Shown here: positions 53,999-63,064 of the stretch, piece after piece | Numbering within the stretch: position 1 is the first letter of the stretch | Layout of the letters: each line of letters opens with the position of its first letter | Assembly: GCF_900109455.1 (NCBI RefSeq) | Contig: NZ_FOAG01000007.1 | Location: 124,001-188,000 of the forward strand | Origin: Roseovarius azorensis | Lineage (GTDB): Bacteria > Pseudomonadota > Alphaproteobacteria > Rhodobacterales > Rhodobacteraceae | DNA: 64,000 bases | Direction: 5' to 3' | Program-made: the position numbers and the translations under genes | Notes under the pieces: generated by a model | Databases searched by the model: none | What the model was told of the DNA's origin: nothing | Seen by the model: only the letters and a program-made list of their open reading frames with translations

Positions 53999-54910
53999 AT
54001 GCTGGTTGTCGCAGCCTTGGGGGGCAATGCCCTGTTGCGCAGGGGAGAGCCGCTGACCGCCGAGGCGCAGCGGACCAACGTCGCCGGTGCGGCAGATGCG
54101 CTGGCGCAGATCATCCGCGCCGGACACAAGCTGGTCATCACCCACGGCAATGGCCCGCAGATCGGCCTGCTTGCGCTGCAGGGCGCGGCCTACAAGCCCG
54201 ACGAGTCGTTTCCCCTCGACGTGCTGGGCGCCGAGACCGATGGCATGATCGGCTACATGATCGAACAGGCGCTCGAAAATGCACTCGGTCACGACCGCGC
54301 GGTCGCCACGCTTTTGACCCAGATCGAGGTCGATCCCAGGGATCCTGCCTTTGACCGTCCGACCAAGTTCATCGGACCGGTCTATGACAAGGCGGAAGCC
54401 GAGCGGCTTGCTGAAGCGCGCGGCTGGAGCATTGCCGCCGATGGTGCGCATTGGCGGCGCGTGGTGCCTTCGCCGATGCCCAGTGACATTCCCGACCTGA
54501 AGGTGTTGCAACTGCTGCTCAGTCATGACGTCACGCTGATCTGCGCCGGCGGCGGCGGCATTCCGGTCGTGCGGCGGCCGGACGGTTCGTTGATTGGAAT
54601 CGAGGCGGTGATCGACAAGGATCACGCCACCGCTCTGCTGGCGCACAAGCTCGGTGCTGACGCGTTGCTGCTGTTGACTGATGTGGCGGCCGTGTTCCGC
54701 GATTTCGGCACTGATACACAGGCGGCGATAAGGCAAATGTCACCCGAGGACGCAGCGCGTCTTGACCTGCCCGACGGGTCGATGGCACCGAAGGTGGCAG
54801 CCGCCGCGACATTCGTCTCGGGGCGCGACCGCTTCGCCTCCGTGGGCCGCCTCGAGGATGCGCTTGCCATGCTGGAGGGCCGCGCAGGGACGATGATTGC
54901 AAACACCTGA
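53999..54910 (+). CDS. arcC: Carbamate kinase
   Basis: 303 aa. AALGGNALLRRGE at the N-terminus, THGNGPQIGLLALQ, and the central CAGGGGIPVV, EAVIDKDHATALLA and LTDVAAV motifs. Makes ATP from carbamoyl phosphate, the energy-yielding step. ATG 53999 is five bases after arcB. Confidence 0.95.
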   Translation: MLVVAALGGNALLRRGEPLTAEAQRTNVAGAADALAQIIRAGHKLVITHGNGPQIGLLALQGAAYKPDESFPLDVLGAETDGMIGYMIEQALENALGHDRAVATLLTQIEVDPRDPAFDRPTKFIGPVYDKAEAERLAEARGWSIAADGAHWRRVVPSPMPSDIPDLKVLQLLLSHDVTLICAGGGGIPVVRRPDGSLIGIEAVIDKDHATALLAHKLGADALLLLTDVAAVFRDFGTDTQAAIRQMSPEDAARLDLPDGSMAPKVAAAATFVSGRDRFASVGRLEDALAMLEGRAGTMIANT

Positions 54911-54928
54911 AACCAAGGAGGACGAACC

Positions 54929-55699
54929 ATGAAACGTCTGAAAGATAAAGTCGCCCTGATCACCGGGGGCGCGGCGGGTATCGGTCTGGAAACCGCCCGG
55001 CTCTTCTTGAGTGAGGGCGCCAGGGTCACGCTTGTGGACCTCCACGATGACGACCTGTCGGATGCTGCGCGGGATCTGGGCAGTCCGGACGACCTGCTGA
55101 CAATCGCAGCCGACGTCTCCTCGGTCGAGGATTGCAAGAGATACGTCGCGCAGACCCTCGAGACGTTCGGGCGCATCGACGTGTTCTTCAACAATGCCGG
55201 AATCGAAGGCAAGGTCGCGCCGCTGGCCGACCAGAAGATCGAGGATTTCGACCGCGTGATGGCGGTAAATGTGCGCGGCGCGTTTCTTGGTTTGCAGCAT
55301 GTCCTGCCGGTGATGACTGGGCAGAAATGCGGCAGCGTGATCAACATGTCGTCGATTGCGGGCCTCAAGGGCAGCCCGAACGTCGCACCTTACATCACGT
55401 CGAAACATGCCGTCGTCGGTTTGACGCGCGCCGCCGCGATAGAGGTCGCAAGGCACAACGTGCGCGTCAACTCCGTGCATCCCTCGCCGGTCAACACGCG
55501 GATGATGCGGTCGCTGGAGGAAGGGTTCAATCCCGGCCACGGCGACGAGATGAAGCAACAGCTTGCCGAAACGATCCCGCTGGGTCGATACGGCGAAAGC
55601 CTCGATATCGCCAATCTGGTCCTGTTCCTCGCTTCCGATGATTCCGCATTCATCACCGGAGCGCAATATCCCGTCGACGGGGGCATGGCGGCTGGCTGA
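54929..55699 (+). CDS. Short-chain dehydrogenase/reductase
   Basis: 256 aa classical SDR. NAD(P) site TGGAAGIGLE, DLHDDD after beta-2 (favouring NAD), NNAGIEG, catalytic Ser in NMSSIAG and Tyr-x3-Lys in YITSKHAVV. C-terminal ASDDSAFITGAQYPVDGG. Resembles cyclohexanol or 3-oxoacyl-type reductases; substrate not determined. Follows arcC by 18 bp and is the end of the operon. Confidence 0.88.
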   Translation: MKRLKDKVALITGGAAGIGLETARLFLSEGARVTLVDLHDDDLSDAARDLGSPDDLLTIAADVSSVEDCKRYVAQTLETFGRIDVFFNNAGIEGKVAPLADQKIEDFDRVMAVNVRGAFLGLQHVLPVMTGQKCGSVINMSSIAGLKGSPNVAPYITSKHAVVGLTRAAAIEVARHNVRVNSVHPSPVNTRMMRSLEEGFNPGHGDEMKQQLAETIPLGRYGESLDIANLVLFLASDDSAFITGAQYPVDGGMAAG

Positions 55700-55742
55700 T
55701 CGGTCCTGCCCGCAAAGGTCTGGATCCTGTTGCTGGGGGCTG

Positions 55743-56786
55743 TCAGGTCGCCGTAAATGTCCCGACCTCAAGCGCCGCGTTCGTGCGCGCAATCGATACC
55801 GATCCGTCGCGCTCGGCTTCCGTCAGGGCGCGGATCGCGTCGATGGTTTCGGGGATCACGATGGCCTGGTTATCGACCATGTAGGCATAGAACAGCTCGT
55901 CGCCCTCGACCTTCAGCATGTCTTCCCACAGGGCCACCTCGTAGAGGCTGTCGTTGGGGCGTCCGAAGTCCGCCATCATCTCCTTGACCGCGTTAAGGGC
56001 GCCCAGCCCGTCCGCCATCCGGATCAACGCGATGCGGGAGGAGGCGCGGAACGCTTCCAGCACCTCGTCCTTGGAGGCCTTGCGCGGCATCCTGACCGAC
56101 CAGTAGTGCAGATGGGCAAGGGTCTGCGGCACCTTCACGGCCATCGTGATCACATCGAGATCGGGGTCGACGCTTTGTGCATCCGGGCCCTGATGGCTGG
56201 GAATCTCGGGTTCGGGGACAAGCGTGTTCATGATTCCGCCCAGATGGCTTTCCCACGGGTCTGTGGCGCGCCGCAGAAGCGTTCCGCGCGCTGAGCCCAA
56301 AAGCCCTGCATCTTTCAGCGCTGTGAGGGTGCGGACGATCGAGGTCGTGTTGCAGGACACGACGCGGGTACTGTCCCGCCCAATCGTGCTTGCATAGTTC
56401 GCTTCGGCGACGAAGGAATGGCCGGTCACTTCGTGCTTTTCGCCGCCATGAACGATGAACCGGATACCTCTTTCGCGGTAGGTTTCGACGTTGCGCGCGG
56501 CGACTTTTTTGGGTGTGCAGTCCACCACGATGTCGGCAGAGGCGAGCAGATCGTCGAGCCCTCCGATCACGTCGAGACCGCCTGCGCGCATGGCCGGGGC
56601 GCGATCCGGATCGGCCGAGTAAAGCGCGAAGCCCTTCGAGATCGCCATGCGGGCCCGCCAGTCGGCGACGACATCCGCCACGCCGATCAGGTCCATGTCC
56701 TTTTGCACGGAAACCGCGTCCGCCACGCGTTTGCCGATCACGCCGTATCCGTTCACGGCTACTCTGATCCGTTTTGCGTCTGTCAT
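55743..56786 (-). CDS. Type II (archaeal-type) glyceraldehyde-3-phosphate dehydrogenase
   Basis: 347 aa. Rossmann start VAVNGYGVIGKRV, VVDCTPKK, IVHGGEKHEVTG and catalytic Cys145 in SCNTTS, then LLRRATDPWES. These are signatures of the archaeal (type II) GAPDH family, not of bacterial GapA (which has SCTTN). Oxidises G3P to 1,3-bisphosphoglycerate, usually with dual NAD/NADP use. The ATG overlaps the end of a cyclopropane-synthase remnant, so it may be translated from that message. Unexpected in an alphaproteobacterium. Confidence 0.88.
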   Translation of the reverse strand: MTDAKRIRVAVNGYGVIGKRVADAVSVQKDMDLIGVADVVADWRARMAISKGFALYSADPDRAPAMRAGGLDVIGGLDDLLASADIVVDCTPKKVAARNVETYRERGIRFIVHGGEKHEVTGHSFVAEANYASTIGRDSTRVVSCNTTSIVRTLTALKDAGLLGSARGTLLRRATDPWESHLGGIMNTLVPEPEIPSHQGPDAQSVDPDLDVITMAVKVPQTLAHLHYWSVRMPRKASKDEVLEAFRASSRIALIRMADGLGALNAVKEMMADFGRPNDSLYEVALWEDMLKVEGDELFYAYMVDNQAIVIPETIDAIRALTEAERDGSVSIARTNAALEVGTFTAT

Positions 56787-57196
56787 GATGTTCTCCTCGT
56801 GTTTGTGTCGGACGATATATTCCCGGCGATCTGACCTGTCTCAGTTTCGGCGATGTAATCGCGGGTCAGTGGGACAGTGTCGCGGCGCTTGGCAAGCCGG
56901 ATCTGGAAGACCATCAACCGTCCATTCCGGAACGCCATTTCGCAGACGGCCAGATAGAACTCCCACATGCGGCTGAACCGTTCGTCGTAAAGCCTTCGCG
57001 CAGTCTCGCGTTCGGCGGCGAAACGTTCGGACCAGTGCCGCAGTGTTTCGGCGTAATGCAAGCGCAGAACCTCGACATCCGTGACCCACATCCCCGACCG
57101 CTCTGCTGCCGCGATGGCTTCGGACAAAGTTGGCAGATAGCTGCCGGGGAAGATGTATTTCCGGATCCAAGGATCGCTGCCGCCTATGCGCGCCAT
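56783..57196 (-). pseudogene. Cyclopropane-fatty-acyl-phospholipid synthase, C-terminal remnant
   Basis: 137 codons: GGSDPWIRKYIFPGSYLP, VLRLHYAETLRHW, RMWEFYLAVCEMAF and PLTRDYI, i.e. the last third of a CFA synthase of about 400 aa. The SAM domain and catalytic Cys are missing. ATG 57196 has no SD; the nearest SD fits an out-of-frame ATG at 57212. The piece lies directly after an ECF-type promoter and is fused by overlap to the GAPDH gene. Confidence 0.8.
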
Positions 57197-57232
57197 CGTG
57201 GTTCTGGTTCATAATCCACCTCTTCTGAATAA

Positions 57233-57258
57233 GACGCCTAAGGATCGGAAACGTTGCA
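57233..57258 (-). promoter_or_regulatory. ECF-type promoter motif 3, towards CFA remnant and GAPDH
   Basis: Minus strand: TGCAAC (57253-57258), 16-bp spacer, CGTC (57233-57236) followed by TTATT. One base differs from TGTAAC; spacing and -10 are the same as at 47789 and 59240. Confidence 0.6.
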
Positions 57259-57364
57259 CCGTCGGGAAACTTCGGTTTCACTGAATGGTTGCGGTTGTCT
57301 CATAGGGTACGCGCATGCTCGAAGTCTTGGAACTCCAGCCTGCAACGAGAAGGGGCCGGCACAC

Positions 57365-57390
57365 GTAAGGTTTCGGCTCCCGCAACGTCT
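57365..57390 (+). promoter_or_regulatory. Weak ECF-type promoter motif 4, towards the DMT gene
   Basis: CGTAAG (57365-57370), 16-bp spacer, CGTC (57387-57390). The -35 has two mismatches to TGTAAC, so this may be chance. It lies 79 bp upstream of the transporter ATG. Confidence 0.3.
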
Positions 57391-57468
57391 ACCTGCTTCG
57401 CACCTGAGTTGGTAAATCGGGAGATTTCCGCAATTTCTGCCACTTCTGACCTGGAAAAGGAAATCTCG

Positions 57469-58350
57469 ATGTCGCCAACTGTCATAACCAAAATCGTTTT
57501 GGCCATGTTCCTGTGGGCGGCGTGCTTTCCGCTGATCACTGTGGGGCTGCAATACGCGCCGCATCTGACTTTTGCGACAATGCGCGCAGTTCTGGCCGGA
57601 GCAACTTTGGTGGGTCTGGCCATGATTTTTCGCAGACCATTCCCGCGCGGTTGGCGCACGTGGTTGACCTTGGGGATCGTCGGGATTGGTGCGACAAGTT
57701 TGGGATTTCTGGGCATGTTTCATGCAGCAGAATTCGTATCTCCGGGCCTCGCCTCGGTCATCGCAAACGCTCAGCCGCTGCTGGCCGCGATACTGGGTGT
57801 TGCATGGCTTGGCGAAAGGCTGCCGAAGGTCGGTTGGGTCGGTCTACTGATTGGATTCATGGGAATCCTCGTGATCGCGCTGCCGCAATTGCTTAATGGA
57901 GGGCAAGAGGGGTCGGCCATCGGCTTCGCCTATATCGTTCTGGCTGCAGTGGGGGTGACCGTCAGCAACGTGGCGATCAAATCCATCGCGGGCGAAGTGG
58001 ACGGTCTTTTTGCAATGGGGTTACAGTTGTTTATCGGTAGCGTGCCCCTCGCGATCGCATCCTTCGCGCTGGAGGATCAGGGCGCCATTCAATGGAACGC
58101 GGTATTCGCGGCATCTCTACTGGGGCTGGCACTGTTCGGCTCAGCGCTGGTGTACTGGCTCTGGTTTTCCGTGCTGGAGGACGTTGAGCTGAACCGGGCG
58201 ATTGTGTTCAGCTTTCTTGTGCCGATCTTCGGTCTTTCAATTGGCGCCTTGTTTTTTGGGGAACTTCTGTCCGTAGTTCAATTTTCCGGCATTGCTCTGG
58301 TCATTTTGGGCATTGTGTTCGTCAACCTGAAGGGCAGACCACAAGGTTAA
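57469..58350 (+). CDS. DMT-superfamily (EamA) exporter
   Basis: 293 aa, ten helices in two EamA repeats (GERLPKVGWVGLLIGFMGI and GELLSVVQFSGIALVILGI are the repeat ends). Probably exports a metabolite or amino acid. ATG 57469 has AAAGGAAA upstream; the frame extends to 57289 but the added part is not hydrophobic and overlaps promoter sequence. Confidence 0.85.
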   Translation: MSPTVITKIVLAMFLWAACFPLITVGLQYAPHLTFATMRAVLAGATLVGLAMIFRRPFPRGWRTWLTLGIVGIGATSLGFLGMFHAAEFVSPGLASVIANAQPLLAAILGVAWLGERLPKVGWVGLLIGFMGILVIALPQLLNGGQEGSAIGFAYIVLAAVGVTVSNVAIKSIAGEVDGLFAMGLQLFIGSVPLAIASFALEDQGAIQWNAVFAASLLGLALFGSALVYWLWFSVLEDVELNRAIVFSFLVPIFGLSIGALFFGELLSVVQFSGIALVILGIVFVNLKGRPQG

Positions 58351-58594
58351 TGCCGCCACGCCGAAAGGAATTTTGAAACTAGAACGATGCACTGCGACAA
58401 GTTGGCCATCGCCGTCATCGTCGAAAGCCAGCTCGCCGCAAACGGACAGAAAACACATGTCTTCCAGATCGGCGCGTCTGGCGAAGAAGCACTTGATTCA
58501 TGTCAACGCTCACCCGCATTGAAAATGCAAGATGCAACAATCAGACCATTATTGTGCTTGAAAGCGCAAAATACGCGGAAAGGGCAGGGACGTC

Positions 58595-59221
58595 ATGGCA
58601 GCGCAAGACAGTCGTAAATCGCAGGGGCACGACGCTTCGACGGAACGTGCTTTGCTGGACGGACGTGGCGCCTTTCTGGGGTTTCTGGTCAAACGGCTTG
58701 GCAACCGCGCAGAAGCAGAGGATGTGCTGCAAGACTTCTCCGTCCGTGTGCTTACGCGCAAGGATCAACTCCGAGACGTCGATCGAATGGATGCCTGGCT
58801 GTATGCAATCCTGCGGTCTACGTTGAACGATCACTACCGTAAAGGGACCCGGCGTAGCCGACTGGCAGCGGCGGCGGCGCGCGAACCCGAAGAATGGATT
58901 CCCGATGCGCCGACGCAGATGGCGCGGCTGTGCACCTGCCATGGCGGGCTGATTTCCGAACTGCGCCCGGTCGACGCCGAATTGATCCGACGCATCGATT
59001 TCGGCGAAGAGGGTCGCGAAAGCGTGGCAGCCGATCTGGGACTTAACCGCAACGCACTTGGTGTCCGGCTCCACAGGGCACGCACCGCCTTGCGAGAGGC
59101 GCTGACGAAGCATTGCGGCGCATGCTGCCGAGAGGACCGCGACGATTGTTATTGTCCGCCTGAGGGCTGCGAGAACGGCGAGCACGAGACCGACTGCGAG
59201 GAAGAGGGGCAAGTATCTTGA
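58595..59221 (+). CDS. ECF sigma factor with Cys-rich C-terminus, paralogue 2
   Basis: 208 aa, closely related to the product of 44691 (long shared runs such as GRGAFLGFLVKRLGNRA and RMDAWLYAILRST). Linker has CTCHGG; the tail is longer, KHCGACCREDRDDCYCP plus PEGCENGEHETDCEEE, giving eight Cys in the tail and two in the linker. No anti-sigma gene adjoins, which fits direct metal or redox sensing. Located between two operons with the TGYAAC-N16-CGTC motif. 58351-58594 contains no gene that I trust. Confidence 0.87.
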   Translation: MAAQDSRKSQGHDASTERALLDGRGAFLGFLVKRLGNRAEAEDVLQDFSVRVLTRKDQLRDVDRMDAWLYAILRSTLNDHYRKGTRRSRLAAAAAREPEEWIPDAPTQMARLCTCHGGLISELRPVDAELIRRIDFGEEGRESVAADLGLNRNALGVRLHRARTALREALTKHCGACCREDRDDCYCPPEGCENGEHETDCEEEGQVS

Positions 59222-59239
59222 TCGCAGCGAAGTCGGATC

Positions 59240-59265
59240 TGTAACGATTTCCACCACCCAGCGTC
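59240..59265 (+). promoter_or_regulatory. ECF-type promoter motif 2, upstream of DUF3141 operon
   Basis: TGTAAC (59240-59245), 16-bp spacer, CGTC (59262-59265) followed by TTTTT. 48 bp upstream of the first gene of the operon and 18 bp after the ECF2 stop. First nine bases (TGTAACGAT) equal motif 1. Confidence 0.65.
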
Positions 59266-59313
59266 TTTTTCTGTGAGCGTACCTGAAGGCACAACCACAG
59301 GAGATGATAAACC

Positions 59314-59646
59314 ATGCCGCGGACTACGTTGGATTGGAACTCAGGGGTCCCCCGTCAGCCATCATCCGATGACGATCTTCGCGACTTTTTTGCGCGGATG
59401 ACCTGCGCATATGCTGAGACCTCCGCGTACGCAGATGCCCCGATGGCGCGGGCGTTGTTCCAGCGTGTCGAAGGGATGAAACAACCTCCTGAACTTGCAG
59501 CGCGGGCGTTGAGCATCGGGTTTGGTGATGCGGCCTATCTTCTTGCTGGCCTGCGCAAGGATCTGGCGCAGGATCTCGTGCACGTGATGCTCGCTGGACG
59601 ATCCTCCATTGAGACTACCAATCAGAAGGAACCCGATGATGAATAA
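59314..59646 (+). CDS. Small protein of unknown function before DUF3141 gene
   Basis: 110 aa, soluble, helical: FFARMTCAYAETSAY, MARALFQRVEGM and LARALSIGFGDAAYLLAGLRKDL segments. No motif recognised. Starts after AGGAGATGATAA and overlaps the DUF3141 start by 11 bases. May be a partner of that protein (phasin-like helix content), but this is only inference. Confidence 0.65.
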   Translation: MPRTTLDWNSGVPRQPSSDDDLRDFFARMTCAYAETSAYADAPMARALFQRVEGMKQPPELAARALSIGFGDAAYLLAGLRKDLAQDLVHVMLAGRSSIETTNQKEPDDE

Positions 59647-61405
59647 GAGCTTGCGGCTTGCGACCATGGCGCGGGAGCAACCCCCTACAGCTGCCTCCGA
59701 TGTCGCGAGGACAGGCGTTCACATTCCCTATGCTCAAGACGCCTTCGAACGCTGGGTGCTGTTCCTCGATACGCTGCGCGAACGCGCCGATAACATGATC
59801 GCGCATGAGCGGCAGGGCATGCCGCCGCTGCTGGATTTCGACTATGAGCTTGTGCGCGACACGCGCAAATTCGAACGACCGGCCAACTACGCTCTGCTCA
59901 GGATCACGCGGGTCGGAGACGATTGCTGGGACGATTGCGTTGACGCGGCGAAGCCGCCGGTGATCATCATTGATCCGCGCGCCGGGCACGGGCCGGGCAT
60001 CGGCGGGTTCAAGCGCGACAGCGAGGTCGGGATGGCGATGCACGAGGGCCATCCGGTCTATTTCGTGATCTTCTTTCCAGAGCCTATGCCGGGTCAGACG
60101 CTGGCCGACGTTCACTATGCACTGCGCGATTTCGTCTCAGAGGTCGCGCGCCGTCACCCGGATAAAGCGCCCGTGCTTTACGGCAATTGTCAGGCCGGTT
60201 GGGCGGCCACGCTGCTGGCGGCGGATTGCGAGGGTCTGACCGGGCCCGTGGTGCTGAATGGCTCGCCGCTCAGCTATTGGTCGGGCGAGGCGGCAAGCAG
60301 CCCGATGCGGATGATGGGAGCGCTGTCGGGCGGGGCATGGGCCGCGCATATGATCTCCGATCTGGGCGACGGTCGTTTCGACGGGGCATGGCTGGCGCAA
60401 AACTTCGAGAACCTGCAACCCGAGAAAGCCATCTGGGACAAATACGCGACCCTCTTTGCCCGTGCCGACACCGAACGCGAACGGTTCTTGGAATTCGAAC
60501 GCTGGTGGAATGGCTACTTTACGCTCAGCCGCGAGGAAATCCTCGGCATCACGCAAAACCTGTTCATCGGCAACCGGCTGGAGCAGGGCGAGATGCAACT
60601 GGACGCGCATTGCACCGTTGACCTCAAGCGGATCAGCAATCCGCTCATCATCTTTGCCTCGGAGGGCGACAACATCACGCCGCCCGAACAGGCAATGGGG
60701 TGGATCGCCAAGCTCTATCCCGACACCGATGCGCTCAAGGCAGCCGGGCAGCGCATCGTCTACATGACGCACCCGCATGTCGGCCACCTTGGCATCTTTG
60801 TCTCGGGGTCCATCGCGAAGCTTCAGCATCGGGCGATCCTGGAAAGCCTGGACGAGGTCGAGGCGCTGGCACCGGGGCTTTACGAGATGTTGATCGACAA
60901 TCCGTCGGGCGACCCGGACTGCGAGAGCGGCGATTTCGCGGTGCGGTTCGAGCCGCGCGAGGTCGACGATCTGGGCATTGCGTCGGACGATGCAGCCTTG
61001 GAACAGGTGGCGCAGATATCGCGGATCAACGAGGCGGCCTATTCGACTTTCGTGAGCCCGTGGCTGCGGGCCGCGACCAGCCCGGCCAGCGCCGAGGCGC
61101 TGCGCGCCCTGCATCCCATGCGGTGGACCAGGACGATGTTTTCCGAACGGGTGAACCCATGGATGGCGCTGGTCAAATCCACCGCCGAGACACTGCGCGA
61201 GACGCGCGACCCTTTGCCGGGAAACCACCCCGCGATTGTCACCGAACGCGCGCTGTCGGCGCGCACCGGCGAGGTTCTGGGCGCATGGCGCAAGGGGCGC
61301 GATGCATGGATCACCCATGTCTTCGGCGTGATGTTCGGCACTTTCCCCATCATCACCTCACCTGCACGGGCGAACCATCCGGACGCCGCATCAAACAAGG
61401 AGTGA
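59636..61405 (+). CDS. DUF3141 protein (PhaC-like alpha/beta hydrolase)
   Basis: 589 aa. N-terminal helical segment, then an alpha/beta-hydrolase core. The nucleophile elbow reads YGNCQAGWAA with Cys (about residue 188) in G-x-C-x-G as in PHA synthases, and PVVLNGSPLSYW follows. Late motifs GDNITPPEQAMGW (acid) and HPHVGHLGIF (His) complete a Cys-Asp-His triad. Known only as DUF3141; it may act on hydroxyacyl substrates. Start ATG 59636 or 59639. Confidence 0.87.
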   Translation: MMNKSLRLATMAREQPPTAASDVARTGVHIPYAQDAFERWVLFLDTLRERADNMIAHERQGMPPLLDFDYELVRDTRKFERPANYALLRITRVGDDCWDDCVDAAKPPVIIIDPRAGHGPGIGGFKRDSEVGMAMHEGHPVYFVIFFPEPMPGQTLADVHYALRDFVSEVARRHPDKAPVLYGNCQAGWAATLLAADCEGLTGPVVLNGSPLSYWSGEAASSPMRMMGALSGGAWAAHMISDLGDGRFDGAWLAQNFENLQPEKAIWDKYATLFARADTERERFLEFERWWNGYFTLSREEILGITQNLFIGNRLEQGEMQLDAHCTVDLKRISNPLIIFASEGDNITPPEQAMGWIAKLYPDTDALKAAGQRIVYMTHPHVGHLGIFVSGSIAKLQHRAILESLDEVEALAPGLYEMLIDNPSGDPDCESGDFAVRFEPREVDDLGIASDDAALEQVAQISRINEAAYSTFVSPWLRAATSPASAEALRALHPMRWTRTMFSERVNPWMALVKSTAETLRETRDPLPGNHPAIVTERALSARTGEVLGAWRKGRDAWITHVFGVMFGTFPIITSPARANHPDAASNKE

Positions 61406-61411
61406 CCGAAT

Positions 61412-61591
61412 ATGGAATGGCTTTCTGAGAACTGGGTCTTGGTTCTCCTCTTCGGCGGAATGGCCGCGATGCACCTTTTCGGGCTCGGTCATGGCGGACA
61501 CAAAGATGGCAAGACGAGCAGAAGTCATAGTGCGTATGAGAAGAAGACGGCCGCGTCTTCCGATACCAAGGCAGCATCCGAAGATGCCTGA
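61412..61591 (+). CDS. Small DUF2933-like membrane protein
   Basis: 59 aa. N-terminal helix WVLVLLFGGMAAMHLFGLGHGG followed by a polar Lys/Ser/Ala tail. ATG 61412 has AAGGAG 14 bases upstream. The single helix with GHGGH at its end resembles short DUF2933-type proteins. It overlaps the FabI-like start by eight bases. Confidence 0.6.
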   Translation: MEWLSENWVLVLLFGGMAAMHLFGLGHGGHKDGKTSRSHSAYEKKTAASSDTKAASEDA

Positions 61592-62429
61592 CTTCGACGA
61601 CTGCTGCGATCCTGCGGAACTGCTTGATCTGTCCGGCCGGAAGGGCCTGGTCGTCGGCATCGCGAATGATCGCAGCCTTGCCTGGCCCGCCGCCCTGCAT
61701 TTTCGCCAAGCGGGTGCGGAGTTGGCCATCACTTATGTCAATGAGCGAACCAAACCACATGTGGCACCATTGGCCGCACGGCTCGAAGCGCCGATTATCC
61801 TACCCTGCAATGTGAATGCTCCGCACGAACTTGACGCTGTCTTCGACGCAATTGCGTATCGCTGGGGAAAGCTGGACTTCATCCTTCATGCCGTGGGCAG
61901 TGTGCCGCCCGGCGATCTTCGTGGTCGGCTGACCGATTGCTCGGCCGAAGGGTTCGCCCAAGCGATGAACGTGTCGGTACATTCTCTTATCCGGATGGCG
62001 CATCTGGCCGAACCACAGATGAGCGGTGGAGGCAGCCTGATCACGCTGAGTTATCTCGGTGGCGAACGTGTGGTGGAGAACTACAACGTGATGGGGCCGG
62101 TGAAGGCGGCTCTCGAAGCTACGGTGCGTTATCTGGCGCACGAACTCGGCCCATCGAACATCCGCGTGAACGCAGTTTCGGCAGGGCCGGTGCTGACTCG
62201 CGCGGCATCGGGATTGACCGGTTTTGCGGGACTTCTGGACGCGACCGCGCGTGCCGCACCCCTGCAGCGCAACATCGAGGCCGACGAGGTGGGCCGAGCC
62301 GCCTTGCTGTTCGCCAGTGACTATACAAGCGGCATCACGGGCGAGGTACTGCATGTCGATGCGGGCGTTCATATCGAAAGCCCTGTCTTTGCTGCCCCGT
62401 TGAACGCCAAATCGGAGAATTCACGATGA
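61584..62429 (+). CDS. fabI: FabI-type enoyl-ACP reductase homologue
   Basis: 281 aa. [16 protein letters not shown] is the FabI NAD-binding start, [10 protein letters not shown] follows, and the active site is Y-N-V-M-G-P-V-K (Tyr-x6-Lys) with [13 protein letters not shown]. The C-terminal end extends beyond usual FabI. Could reduce enoyl-ACP/CoA or a related substrate. ATG 61584 overlaps the small gene; the frame upstream is arginine-rich and not FabI-like. Confidence 0.82.
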   Translation: MPDFDDCCDPAELLDLSGRKGLVVGIANDRSLAWPAALHFRQAGAELAITYVNERTKPHVAPLAARLEAPIILPCNVNAPHELDAVFDAIAYRWGKLDFILHAVGSVPPGDLRGRLTDCSAEGFAQAMNVSVHSLIRMAHLAEPQMSGGGSLITLSYLGGERVVENYNVMGPVKAALEATVRYLAHELGPSNIRVNAVSAGPVLTRAASGLTGFAGLLDATARAAPLQRNIEADEVGRAALLFASDYTSGITGEVLHVDAGVHIESPVFAAPLNAKSENSR

Positions 62430-63025
62430 GCCAGATCAGAGACCATACTGACCAACTGCCCGAAACAGAGCGGCGCGATTTCTTGTATTATGCAACCGCG
62501 TCGGCCGGTGCCGTTGCCACCGGCGCCGCAGTCTGGCCGTTGATCGATTCGATGAACCCCTCTGCCGACGTGACCGCCTCCGGTACGGTCAGGGTCGATC
62601 TTTCCGGCGTCGAACCGGGCCAACGCATTACCGTCAAGTGGAGGGGCCGCCCGGTCTTCGTCTGGCGCCGGTCTCTAGCGGCTATCGAGGCTGCCCGCGC
62701 TGTCGAAATCGGCGACCTTGTCGACCCCGTCGATAGCGGGCGCGAAAACCCGAACCTGACCGGCGAGGTGCCCGCGCGCGACGAAAACCGCACGGCGGAT
62801 GCGTCTGGTGAATGGCTGATCGTCATCGGTGTCTGCACCCATCTCGGCTGTATTCCCTTGGGCCAGGATGGGTCGGCGGTGGGCGAGTTCGGCGGTTGGT
62901 TCTGCCCGTGCCACGGATCGCATTACGACACTTCGGGGCGGATCCGGAAGGGGCCGGCGCCACGCAACCTCGATATACCGCCCTACACCCTAGGCGATGA
63001 CCTGCAACTCGTCATCGGCACCTGA
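62426..63025 (+). CDS. petA: Rieske iron-sulfur protein (ubiquinol-cytochrome c reductase type)
   Basis: 199 aa. [19 protein letters not shown] is a Tat-like anchor; [2Fe-2S] ligands are in CTHLGC (box 1) and CPCHGSH (box 2). This is the bc1-complex subunit, yet no cytochrome b or c1 gene follows. Overlaps the FabI-like gene by four bases (ATGA). Either an isoform for an existing complex or a component of another route. Confidence 0.9.
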   Translation: MSQIRDHTDQLPETERRDFLYYATASAGAVATGAAVWPLIDSMNPSADVTASGTVRVDLSGVEPGQRITVKWRGRPVFVWRRSLAAIEAARAVEIGDLVDPVDSGRENPNLTGEVPARDENRTADASGEWLIVIGVCTHLGCIPLGQDGSAVGEFGGWFCPCHGSHYDTSGRIRKGPAPRNLDIPPYTLGDDLQLVIGT

Positions 63026-63064
63026 CCGAGAAATCGTCCAATAGTCCAAGAAGGAGACCATGAC

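Noticed and set aside
52768..54150. 460-codon minus-strand frame across arcA, arcB and arcC
   Set aside because: Crosses three well-defined genes on the other strand; no independent support.
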